This document shows, piece by piece, positions 33,964 through 40,820 of a DNA stretch of 64,000 nt. The notes below the pieces were generated by a model, which searched no databases, was not told the origin of the DNA, and saw only the letters and a program-made list of their open reading frames with translations. How positions within the stretch are numbered: position 1 is the stretch's first letter; each line of letters starts with the position of its first letter. Source of the DNA: Chloroflexota bacterium (lineage in GTDB: Bacteria > Chloroflexota > Anaerolineae > UBA4142 > SHND01); assembly GCA_004295045.1 (NCBI GenBank), contig SHND01000017.1, positions 97,662 through 161,661 of the forward strand, given 5' to 3'. Position numbers and translations under genes: made by a program.

Positions 33964-34159
33964 ATTCCCCCCAATCCTCTTCTTCTTTCGGCGCGAGTTC
34001 GAGCGTGATGGGGTTGATTTCGGTGACTTCGAGTTCGGCGCCGCAATCGGGGCAGGTGACGATTTCACCTTTCATCGTTTTGCCGTTGAATGAAACATTG
34101 CCCGCACATTCGGGACATTCGGCAGTGGCTTGGGACGTGCTGATGGTTTGAGCGAACAT
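33962..34159 (-). CDS. lysW: LysW amino-group carrier protein
   Basis: The 65-residue zinc-ribbon protein has CPEC and CPDC knuckles and the diagnostic C-terminal EDWGE, whose last glutamate carries the growing amino acid. It protects amino groups in lysine biosynthesis through aminoadipate and, in some archaea and bacteria, in arginine biosynthesis. The start MFAQTISTSQ is the first reasonable ATG, with AGGAGGG upstream. It is co-oriented with the ligase gene. No lysY, lysZ, lysJ or lysK homologue lies within the window. Confidence 0.93.
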   Translation of the reverse strand: MFAQTISTSQATAECPECAGNVSFNGKTMKGEIVTCPDCGAELEVTEINPITLELAPKEEEDWGE

Positions 34160-34776
34160 GATTTGAACCCTCCTCAGGGTTGTGTGCATCGCGTCAACAC
34201 CGGGGGATGTAGCAGGGAGATGGTAGAAAAGTAGACAGGTAAATAGGTAGACAGGTATTTTCCCTGTTTCCCTGTTTCCTTGTTTTCCTGTTCCTTGCTT
34301 CCCCGCCCATCCAAGCGTTTAGAGCTGCGTCGCTGCATGGCTTGACTCGAAACGAATCAGTGCCGATTTGGCTAAACGCGGGTGATATTGACGCGGTGCG
34401 TGTTGAAATATTTTGCGGACGATGCCGCGTTGTAAAAAAAAACCAGCCCTCTGCATTTACGCAAAAGGGCTGGCGATGTGCCGAACAATCACCGTTGATG
34501 TTCTGCAACCGATTCTCAAACGCAAGCGCGTTCGTTTCGCCAGCCCGCAAGACGCGGGCGACGCGGTGAACGGAAGCGTAAAACCTCGATTGCGATATTC
34601 ATCATCAACGTTGCGGCGTTTATACAATAGGTGGCGCGGAATGTCAAACCCAGATTCTACAATTTGAACGAGAAAATTTGCTAATTCTCCTTTCGCGCCC
34701 AAGTTGACAAGCGTGAAAGATTCTGGACAATATAGCCAATCCGGTCTTTATAGCCAAATTTTGGCAAGGAGGAACA
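34160..34776. other. 617-bp intergenic region without a convincing gene
   Basis: The left part (34210-34300) is made of low-complexity seven- and eight-base words such as AGGTAGAC and CCCTGTTT arranged as a loose dyad. A strong minus-strand terminator lies at 34433-34473. Frames in the remainder have no recognisable domain. One minus-strand frame (34457-34702) contains 'KRRNVDDEYRNRG', faintly similar to the 'KKRRNIDDETKNQ' end of the MNT-HEPN fusion, which could be chance or a gene relic. The terminator suggests a small minus-strand transcript. Confidence 0.6.
34433..34473 (-). terminator. Intrinsic terminator of an unidentified minus-strand transcript
   Basis: CCAGCCCT (34443-34450) pairs with AGGGCTGG (34466-34473), and at least nine T residues follow in minus-strand reading. 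No annotated gene ends here. Confidence 0.75.
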
Positions 34777-35070
34777 ATGAGCAAATCTGTTAGTGTGGCA
34801 GAAGCCAAAAACAATTTTTCCGATCTGCTCAATCGCGTCATTTATCGGCGCGAACGCATTATTGTCTCAAAGCACGGCAAGCCCGTGGGCGCGTTGATTA
34901 GCACCAAGGATTTGGAACAATTGGAGGAATTGGAAAAACAACAGGCCATCGCGCGTATCAAAGAAATTAAAAAACGGACGAAAAAATATTATACTCTTGA
35001 GGAAGTGCGCCGCGAGTATGAAAAAAAGTGGGGCGTGAATCTTGACGACATCGAAGCCGAGACAGATTAA
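34777..35070 (+). CDS. Phd/YefM family antitoxin
   Basis: The 97-residue protein opens MSKSVSVAEAKNNFSDLLNRV, the DNA-binding Phd/YefM fold, followed by 'ERIIVSKHGKPVGALIS'. The C-terminal half is charged and helical, as expected for a toxin-wrapping tail. AAGGAGGAAC precedes the ATG. Its stop codon is directly adjacent to the start of the RelE-type toxin. It should repress its own operon and neutralise the toxin. Confidence 0.92.
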   Translation: MSKSVSVAEAKNNFSDLLNRVIYRRERIIVSKHGKPVGALISTKDLEQLEELEKQQAIARIKEIKKRTKKYYTLEEVRREYEKKWGVNLDDIEAETD

Positions 35071-35316
35071 ATGTACGCTATCGAAGAAGGCGCTGAGTTT
35101 CGCGGCCAAGTTTTTGACTTGCACCCTAAACGATTCAAGCAAGTGTATTTGCGACTTTCTGCGTTGCAGCTAAACCCGCGTCCGCCCGACGCACAAATGC
35201 TTGACGAGAATATTTATCGTGTGCGCGTTGGACCGTACCGCATTTCGTACGAGATTGATGACGAACGGCGACGCGTGCGCGTGTTTTTGTTGGAAGTAAT
35301 GGCGGAGGGCGAATAA
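35071..35316 (+). CDS. RelE/ParE family toxin
   Basis: The 81-residue protein shows the RelE/ParE fold: an N-terminal helix 'FKQVYLRLSALQLNPRPPDAQML', then strands 'IYRVRVGPYRISYEIDDERRRVRVFLLEV'. The conserved R-x-G-x-Y-R-I-x-Y pattern is intact. RelE toxins cut mRNA on the ribosome; ParE toxins target gyrase. The sequence is nearer to the RelE side, but this is not certain. It begins at the base after the antitoxin stop and ends at an intrinsic terminator. Confidence 0.9.
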   Translation: MYAIEEGAEFRGQVFDLHPKRFKQVYLRLSALQLNPRPPDAQMLDENIYRVRVGPYRISYEIDDERRRVRVFLLEVMAEGE

Positions 35317-35318
35317 AA

Positions 35319-35356
35319 GAACGGCGAGGGGTCGAAAACCTTTCGCCGTTTTCTTC
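35319..35356 (+). terminator. Intrinsic terminator of the Phd/RelE operon
   Basis: AACGGCGA (35320-35327) pairs with TCGCCGTT (35343-35350), with additional GG/CC pairs inside, followed by TTCTTC. The stem is robust but the T run is short. Confidence 0.7.
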
Positions 35357-35418
35357 ATTTATGGGGGCTGCTAATCAAAGATCAAGAGCAATCATTCCAA
35401 TCAATTCCATTTTCGCAG

Positions 35419-35634
35419 CTATGTTTTGTTGGCTACCGGCACAGAAACCTCTTGCAGCAGTTTGCGCGTCGTTTCGGCGATTTCGTTCACTGCTTGCTCG
35501 AACGCCATTTGATTTCGTTTCGACGGCACGCGATAGCCGCTCACTTTGCGGACGAATTGCAAGGCGGCATCGTGCAATTCTTGATCGGTTGGGGCAGCGT
35601 CGGCATGACGCAGTTGTTTAATGCTTCGGCACAT
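35419..35634 (-). CDS. DUF2277 family protein
   Basis: The 71-residue protein begins MCRSIKQLRHADAAPTDQE and continues 'ALQFVRKVSGYRVPSKRNQMAFEQAVNEIAETTRKLL', which matches DUF2277 throughout its length. The family is small, helical and common in actinobacteria and Chloroflexota, with no known function. An extra 13 in-frame codons exist upstream but fall outside the conserved start MCRSIK. It stands alone, convergent with the RelE-type toxin. Confidence 0.88.
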   Translation of the reverse strand: MCRSIKQLRHADAAPTDQELHDAALQFVRKVSGYRVPSKRNQMAFEQAVNEIAETTRKLLQEVSVPVANKT

Positions 35635-35844
35635 ATCGTTCGTTCCTTTTTTTTCAAATATGGCGCACCGCAATCTGTTTGCAAGATACAGCGCGTCCTC
35701 TCAAGAGCAAGTATAAACTCTCTCGGCGCGGCGTCAAGCGTGGTTTGGACGCGATCTTTGTTTTGACGCGTCTACGCGCGGCTTGACAATGCAGCACAAA
35801 CTCGGACAATCAAAGCGAAACGATAACTTTATTCCGGAGATGTT

Positions 35845-36237
35845 ATGAATATTGTATTAATGATTCATTCGCTGTGGCGATGGGTCGTCGTGATTGTGGC
35901 GCTCATCGCCTTGGTCAAATTTGGTATCGGGTGGCTGCGCCACAACAAGCCCGATGATCTGGACAGACGGCTCACCTCATTTTTCACGATTGCGATTGAT
36001 ATCCAGGTGTTGTTGGGAATCCTCCTCCTCGCGTTACAAGCAATCAACGGCGTGCTGCTGCGCGTCGGCATTGAACATTCTGTCGTCATGATCGTCGCCG
36101 CCGTCATCGCGCATCTCACCGCGATTTGGCGCAAACGCGATGACAATACGGTGCTGCGCAACAACTTTTTCGATGTGCTGGCAGTGCTCATTCTCATCGC
36201 GCTTGGCGTGGCGCGCGTAGGCGGCTGGAGTTTTTAA
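35845..36237 (+). CDS. Uncharacterised four-helix membrane protein
   Basis: The 130-residue protein has four hydrophobic helices (about 3-28, 43-63, 72-92, 107-127) separated by short charged loops. The opening 'MNIVLMIHSLWRWVVVIVAL', with a His-Ser-Leu-Trp-Arg-Trp motif, recalls small membrane proteins of Bacteroidota and Chloroflexota that have not been studied. Histidines at the membrane faces could bind haem or metal, but nothing proves it. It ends four bases before the acyl-CoA dehydrogenase gene, which implies one transcript. Confidence 0.7.
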   Translation: MNIVLMIHSLWRWVVVIVALIALVKFGIGWLRHNKPDDLDRRLTSFFTIAIDIQVLLGILLLALQAINGVLLRVGIEHSVVMIVAAVIAHLTAIWRKRDDNTVLRNNFFDVLAVLILIALGVARVGGWSF

Positions 36238-36241
36238 AATC

Positions 36242-37687
36242 GTGCTGCCGAACGAAATCCATTCGCCGGGCGCGTTGTTACGCGCGTGGGGCGTCGTTTC
36301 CGAGCCGGACGACGAACTGCGCGCGTACGAAACGTGGTGGGAAACATCGGGCAAAAAAATTTCCGAAGTGGTTGACCGCGCGGGAACGCCACTTTTGAAA
36401 ATGTTTGACCGCTTTGGCGCGCGCATTGACGAAATCGCGTTCGCGCCCGAATACTATACGATGCTTTATCGCGGCTATCGCGCGGGCGTGATTGAAAAAA
36501 TCTTTGCCGAAAAATCATTGCTGCCGTCGTACCAAATCGGTTACGTCGCGTCGTTTTACGATTCGGGCGTGTATTGTCCGTACACCGTTTCGATGTCAAC
36601 GGCAGTGCCACTTGCCAAATATGGCGCGCCCGAGGTGCGTGAAAAATTTTTGCCGCCAATGTTGAAACGCGACGATTCGGTTTGGCAGGGCGCGACGTGG
36701 ATGACCGAAGCGCGCGGCGGCAGCGACTTGGGCGCGAACGTGGATACGATTGCGCGGCGCGATGGCGACAATTGGAAACTGACGGGCGACAAGTTTTTTT
36801 GCAGCAATGTCGGCGCGGAACTCGCAGTCGTCGCGGCGCGTCCCGAAAATGCTCCGAACGGTGTGCGCGGACTCGCGTTGTTTCTCGTGCCAAAATTGCG
36901 CGCGGATGGTTCGCGCAATTTTTTCGTGCGGCGCTTGAAATCCAAAATTGCGACGCGCTCGGTTCCGACCGGCGAAGTGGAATTGCGCGACAGTGAAGCG
37001 TATCTGCTCGGCACGACCGACGCGGGCATTTATTTGATTCTCGAAGTGCTGAATCTTTCGCGCATCGCTAACAGCATCGGCAGTGTCGCCGTTGCGCAAC
37101 GCGCCATTTCCGAAGCGTACTATTTCGCGCAAAACCGCGTCGCGTTTGGGAAACCGCTGTTCGAGCAGCCGTTGATGCGCGCACAATTTGAACAGCGCGC
37201 GCGTGAATTGCAAAACGCGTTCGCGTTGGCGTGGTACGCCGCGCGATTGTTGGACGAGGTGTATTTGCAAACGCCGCCGTATTCCGACCGCTATCATTTG
37301 TTTCGCCTCGTCGCGCATCTGGCAAAATATCACACCGCCGAATTCGCCGCGCAAACGTCAAAATGGGCGATGGAAGTGCACGGCAGCGCGGGCGTGTTGG
37401 ACGAATTTCCGATTGAACGCTTGCTGCGCGAGAGCATGATTCTGGCAATTTGGGAGGGCGCGCCGCATCGTCAAATTCTCGACGCCTTGGAAGTGATGAA
37501 ACGCAAAGGCGCGCACGAATTGTTATTTCACGAAGTTGCGCCGCGCGCCGACCCGCACGCGTTGGAAGACATCGCCGCGCGCGTGGATTCGCTGCTCGCG
37601 TTATCTCAAAACGAGATGGAAACGCAGAGCGAACCGCTCTTTCGCGACTTGGCGGAATTTACAGCAATTAGCTTAACGGGTATATAA
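36242..37687 (+). CDS. Acyl-CoA dehydrogenase family protein (AidB-like)
   Basis: The 481-residue flavoprotein starts at a GTG four bases after the membrane protein gene. It has the acyl-CoA dehydrogenase core: 'GATWMTEARGGSDLGAN' at the FAD/substrate site, 'KLTGDKFFCSNVGAELAVVAAR', 'KIATRSVPTGEVELRD' and 'QNRVAFGKPLFEQPLMRAQ'. The C-terminal 'EVHGSAGVLDEFPIERLLRESMILAIWEGAPHRQ' follows, where family members carry QxxGG. The N-terminal region and overall size resemble the AidB/ACAD11 side of the superfamily. Substrate is unknown. The promoter of the downstream riboswitch lies inside its last codons. Confidence 0.88.
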   Translation: MLPNEIHSPGALLRAWGVVSEPDDELRAYETWWETSGKKISEVVDRAGTPLLKMFDRFGARIDEIAFAPEYYTMLYRGYRAGVIEKIFAEKSLLPSYQIGYVASFYDSGVYCPYTVSMSTAVPLAKYGAPEVREKFLPPMLKRDDSVWQGATWMTEARGGSDLGANVDTIARRDGDNWKLTGDKFFCSNVGAELAVVAARPENAPNGVRGLALFLVPKLRADGSRNFFVRRLKSKIATRSVPTGEVELRDSEAYLLGTTDAGIYLILEVLNLSRIANSIGSVAVAQRAISEAYYFAQNRVAFGKPLFEQPLMRAQFEQRARELQNAFALAWYAARLLDEVYLQTPPYSDRYHLFRLVAHLAKYHTAEFAAQTSKWAMEVHGSAGVLDEFPIERLLRESMILAIWEGAPHRQILDALEVMKRKGAHELLFHEVAPRADPHALEDIAARVDSLLALSQNEMETQSEPLFRDLAEFTAISLTGI

Positions 37688-37688
37688 T
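37658..37688 (+). promoter_or_regulatory. Candidate promoter of the riboswitch transcript
   Basis: TTTACA (37658-37663) lies 17-19 bp before a TATATAAT (37681-37688), giving a good -10 with an acceptable -35. It overlaps the end of the acyl-CoA dehydrogenase gene. Confidence 0.55.
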
Positions 37689-37756
37689 CGCGCGTGACAA
37701 AAGAGCATTGCTGAGCTCGATTGTCCGGGAAGAACGTTGTCGTCCGTGTGACACAA

Positions 37757-37937
37757 CGAACGCCAAAGGTCCGTTCTGGAGGAGGAACGAACCACGGGGG
37801 AACCATCCTGTGGGGTGAATAAGCGGACCATCCAATACGTCGGGACAAAATAAATTCCACGTATTGATGGCTAGACGCAAAATGCTTTAGGGTCATGCAG
37901 TGGGACCCGAACCCGTCAGCTAACTCCGTCGGCGTGC
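37757..37937 (+). ncRNA. c-di-AMP (ydaO/yuaA-type) riboswitch, no gene downstream
   Basis: The conserved blocks of this riboswitch appear in order: a 5' P1 arm ACGCC (37760-37764); the core GGGGGAACC (37796-37804) followed by TGTGGGGTGAAT; and the 3' block CGAACCCGTCAGCTAACTCC (37908-37927), closed by GGCGT pairing with ACGCC. This matches the Thermoanaerobacter c-di-AMP aptamer closely. A CGTTGT/ACAACG hairpin precedes it. The family usually turns expression off when c-di-AMP is high and controls potassium transport or cell-wall genes. Here the only thing behind it is a terminator and then a gene on the other strand. Confidence 0.9.
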
Positions 37938-38016
37938 CATCTCCCGCATCACCACGCAATCGCCACAATTGCAAGCGGCGTTATGTGCGCGCATGATGCC
38001 GAGTTGAAAACAAAAA

Positions 38017-38064
38017 CCCTTCGAGTTGCGATAAAGAACATTGCTCTCGAAGAGTTTTTTATTT
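38017..38064 (+). terminator. Intrinsic terminator behind the c-di-AMP riboswitch
   Basis: CTTCGAG (38019-38025) pairs with CTCGAAG (38046-38052) around a 20-base loop, and TTTTTT follows. It could be the expression platform or simply the transcript end. The stretch between aptamer and terminator (37938-38016) holds no credible open reading frame. Confidence 0.75.
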
Positions 38065-38124
38065 TACCGATTTCCGCCGTGTTTGAGCGACAGCTCACGC
38101 TTCGACGCGGTTCTGTGTTTCCTC

Positions 38125-39666
38125 TTAGCGATTTCGCCCATATTTCTCGTGCGAGGAAACCCAATCGCTCGAAGAGATCGCGGCGGCGAGTGAAATTTCT
38201 CCAGCCAATACGACGCCCGCGACGATTTCCGCGAGCTTGTTCACTTTGCCTTTGCCCACACAGCCGAGAATCTGCAAACATTCGTTTTGCGTCGCGAGTT
38301 TCACGCCGCCGCCGTACGTTGCGACAATGAGCGACGGAATTGTCATCGAAATATACAAGTCCCCTTCCTTGGTCATTTCGCAATAAATAATTCCCGCCGA
38401 CGATTCCGAAACATTCGCCACATCTTGCCCCGTTGCAATAAACATCGCGGTGATGCCGTTCGCGGAATGCGCGCCGTTATTGTTGACGCCCGACATGAAA
38501 CCGCCGACGTTCGCGACGTTGTAATGATAAAAAAGTTTTTCCGGCTCGACGCGCATATTTTCAATCAATACATCGCGTTTGACCACCGCTTCGGCGACGA
38601 CGCGTTTGCCGCGCGTGCGTGCGATATTGATCCACGACGCTTTTTTGTCCGTCGCAAAATTCGATTCCAAATAAAAATTCGTGATGCCCGCGTAATTGTC
38701 AATGATCCAACTGCTCGCCGCGAACGTTGCGCGCCCCACCATGTTTTGTCCCGCCGCGTCGCCCGTTTTGTAATTGAATCGCAGAAACGCGAATTTGTTG
38801 GCGAGATACGAGTCAATGTCTTGCAACTTGGCAACCGACGAAGTGGCTTCGGCTTGTTCTTTGATCGTCGTGAAATTGTCTTCGACCCATTTCACAAAAT
38901 CGCGCGCTTCCCGCGCATTGCTAAATACGAAAACGGGCGCGCGCTGCATCGCATCTCCCACCACCGTCGTCGTCACGCCGCCCGACAAATTTAAAATTTT
39001 CATTCCGCGATTGTACGAGGCGACGAGCGTGCCTTCTGCGGTTGCCAGCGGGATGAGAAATTCACCCTGCGCCTGTTCGCCGTTGATTTTCAGCGGACCC
39101 GCCACGCCAATCGGAATTTGCGCGACGCCGATGAAATGTTCGATGTTGCCTTTGCCAATGTGCGGGTCGAACGAATATTTTGGAATGTGTTCGAGTTTCG
39201 CACCGCTGAATTGTTCGACTAACGCCTGACGCTGTTTGATAATTTCGGGGTTGTAATCGTCATTCTCATCGCGCGGAATGCGAATCCCTTTTTTCTCGAC
39301 ATCCGTAATCGCATCATCTACTTTGAATTGCAGTTTGCCAAAACCCTTTGCCTCAAAGCCAATTTCGATTTCGTGTTTGCCCTTGGGCAGCGCGGGCAGC
39401 TTTGTCTGCACAATGATGGATGAGCGGAGCGGAAAGGGCAGCGGATTCGCCGCAGAGATTTTTTCCGGTGACAGGACGCGTCCATCGTTGAGCGTGAGCG
39501 CCACTGAATCGAGAGGCGCTTCTTTGCCATCCACCGCGACTTTGCGGATGCCAACTAGATCCACATCGCTCAACCGATTCTTGACCGCGAATTGCACGCC
39601 GCCGTCGGCATTACGCAAACTGCCAAGTGTGTACAATTTTTTCAACAACATACTGGGAATGATCAT
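38125..39666 (-). CDS. Hydroxymethylglutaryl-CoA reductase (class I-like)
   Basis: The 513-residue enzyme from ATG 39666 reduces HMG-CoA to mevalonate. The catalytic domain has E211 in ATAEGTLVASYNRG, the dinucleotide motif DAMQRAP (238-244), 'DKKASWINIARTRGKRVVAEA', 'NNNGAHSANGITAMFIATGQD' and a C-terminal catalytic histidine in SSHEKYGRNR. The first ~135 residues form an extra domain with no recognisable membrane anchor, so the protein is soluble. It indicates a mevalonate route to isoprenoids. A GAGGAG ribosome site precedes the ATG, and a longer frame upstream runs opposite the dodecin gene. Confidence 0.92.
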   Translation of the reverse strand: MIIPSMLLKKLYTLGSLRNADGGVQFAVKNRLSDVDLVGIRKVAVDGKEAPLDSVALTLNDGRVLSPEKISAANPLPFPLRSSIIVQTKLPALPKGKHEIEIGFEAKGFGKLQFKVDDAITDVEKKGIRIPRDENDDYNPEIIKQRQALVEQFSGAKLEHIPKYSFDPHIGKGNIEHFIGVAQIPIGVAGPLKINGEQAQGEFLIPLATAEGTLVASYNRGMKILNLSGGVTTTVVGDAMQRAPVFVFSNAREARDFVKWVEDNFTTIKEQAEATSSVAKLQDIDSYLANKFAFLRFNYKTGDAAGQNMVGRATFAASSWIIDNYAGITNFYLESNFATDKKASWINIARTRGKRVVAEAVVKRDVLIENMRVEPEKLFYHYNVANVGGFMSGVNNNGAHSANGITAMFIATGQDVANVSESSAGIIYCEMTKEGDLYISMTIPSLIVATYGGGVKLATQNECLQILGCVGKGKVNKLAEIVAGVVLAGEISLAAAISSSDWVSSHEKYGRNR

Positions 39667-39802
39667 GGGAGGACTCCTCGTCGGGAAAATAGTGGCAAGA
39701 GTGTAGCATATTTTTCCGTCACTTGCATCCAACGCACGACTGCGCGACAATCGTCTCACGCGGCATTGTCGCCGCGAAATTTTCACCGAGGAAAGGAGCG
39801 TT

Positions 39803-40027
39803 ATGGCAGACAGTGTGTACAAAGTGATTGATTTGGTGGGGACGAGCAGCGAGTCGTGGGAAAAAGCGGCGCGCAATGCGGTCGAAACGGCGATGAAGAG
39901 CATCAAAGACATTCGCGTCGCCGAAGTATCAAAATTGGATTTACAGATCGAAGAGGGCAAAATTGTTGCCTATCGCGCGCGCGTACAAGTTTCGTTCAAA
40001 TATCATACCGAGATGAGCGATGATTAG
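39803..40027 (+). CDS. Dodecin family flavin-binding protein
   Basis: The 74-residue protein begins MADSVYKVIDLVGTSSESWEKAARNAVETA and matches dodecins across its whole length (beta-alpha-beta-beta). Dodecins assemble as hollow dodecamers that store or buffer flavins. AGGAAAGGAGCG precedes the ATG. The 136-bp gap to the divergent HMG-CoA reductase gene holds an 8-bp inverted repeat, GCGACAAT (39744-39751) with its complement at 39765-39772, which could be a leader hairpin or operator. Confidence 0.93.
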   Translation: MADSVYKVIDLVGTSSESWEKAARNAVETAMKSIKDIRVAEVSKLDLQIEEGKIVAYRARVQVSFKYHTEMSDD

Positions 40028-40143
40028 GGCAAATTCCGATTTGGTTTGGAGAACAGACTTTTCGTGGTTTGTGGAACCACAAAGCGATTCAGCGAAACTC
40101 AAAAGGTCTCTCATTCCCTAGACCAGATCCGACTCTGCTCTAA

Positions 40144-40187
40144 AAAACAAAAACGCGGTGACAATTTCGTCACCGCGTTTTTGTTTT
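40144..40187. terminator. Bidirectional terminator between dodecin and cNMP-binding genes
   Basis: A perfect 19-bp stem (40144-40162 with 40169-40187) around GCGGTGAC/GTCACCGC has A-rich and T-rich outer arms and an AATTTC loop. Confidence 0.92.
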
Positions 40188-40196
40188 GACGCGTGT

Positions 40197-40667
40197 TCAA
40201 ATGACCAATTCGGGCTGTTCTTCTTCTGCCAATCGCTGCTGCGCGAGATGCATTCGTTCCATGCTCGCTTTGGCAATTTCCCCCATGAGCGTATAGCCGA
40301 GTTGGGGGTCGCGCTCCATCAACGCGCGCAGAGACTGTCCATCAATTCGCAAGATGTGACAATCAGTTGCCGCGCGCGCTGTCATGGCGTACAAATGTGG
40401 TTCGATCAATGCCGAGATCCCAAAGGGTTCAATGGCGTTGATCTCGCCCGCGAGGACACGATGGCGCGGGTCATCGGGCATCTTGAAATACAGGTCCACA
40501 CTGCCGCGCGTCAAGAGAAAAAGATATTGCGCGGACTGTCCTTCCTCAAAAAACGTTCCGCCGTAAGGAATATGTTCTTCCATCACGAACGGGATCAACG
40601 CTTCGATTTGTGTCTGACTCAAGCGCGCGAAAAACGGATACGCTTGTAATGTTTTGACGGAAATCAT
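40197..40667 (-). CDS. Cyclic nucleotide-binding domain protein
   Basis: The 156-residue protein is a single Crp-type cNMP-binding domain: 'FFARLSQTQIEALIPFV', 'YGGTFFEEGQSAQYLFLLTRGSVDLYFK', then the phosphate-cassette region 'INAIEPFGISALIEPHLYAMTARAATDCHIL'. There is no helix-turn-helix, so it does not act as a Crp regulator. The cassette lacks the usual G-E-x-x-L-x-x-x-x-R-x-A pattern, so ligand binding is doubtful. The last 25 residues form a Gln/Glu-rich helix. AGGAGGTAG precedes the ATG. Confidence 0.88.
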   Translation of the reverse strand: MISVKTLQAYPFFARLSQTQIEALIPFVMEEHIPYGGTFFEEGQSAQYLFLLTRGSVDLYFKMPDDPRHRVLAGEINAIEPFGISALIEPHLYAMTARAATDCHILRIDGQSLRALMERDPQLGYTLMGEIAKASMERMHLAQQRLAEEEQPELVI

Positions 40668-40820
40668 TTCTACCTCCTCGAAAGTGAATGTGGCATCATC
40701 AAAACATAGTCAGGTCAAAATTGGGTTGCAATTCGGTTCTCGTGTTTGGCGGAAAACAGAACACCACGTACTCGCGTTTGACATTGCGCGCACGCGCCAT
40801 TAAGCTATCTCCAAATCGCC

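Noticed and set aside
37690..37980. 6S RNA, T-box or other leader RNA
   Set aside because: The ordered GGGGGAACC, GGGGTGAAT and GTCAGCTAAC blocks fit the c-di-AMP riboswitch and not these alternatives.
38125..39960. Longer HMG-CoA reductase starting at 39960
   Set aside because: The extra 98 codons lie opposite the dodecin gene and its leader. The ATG at 39666 has a ribosome-binding site.
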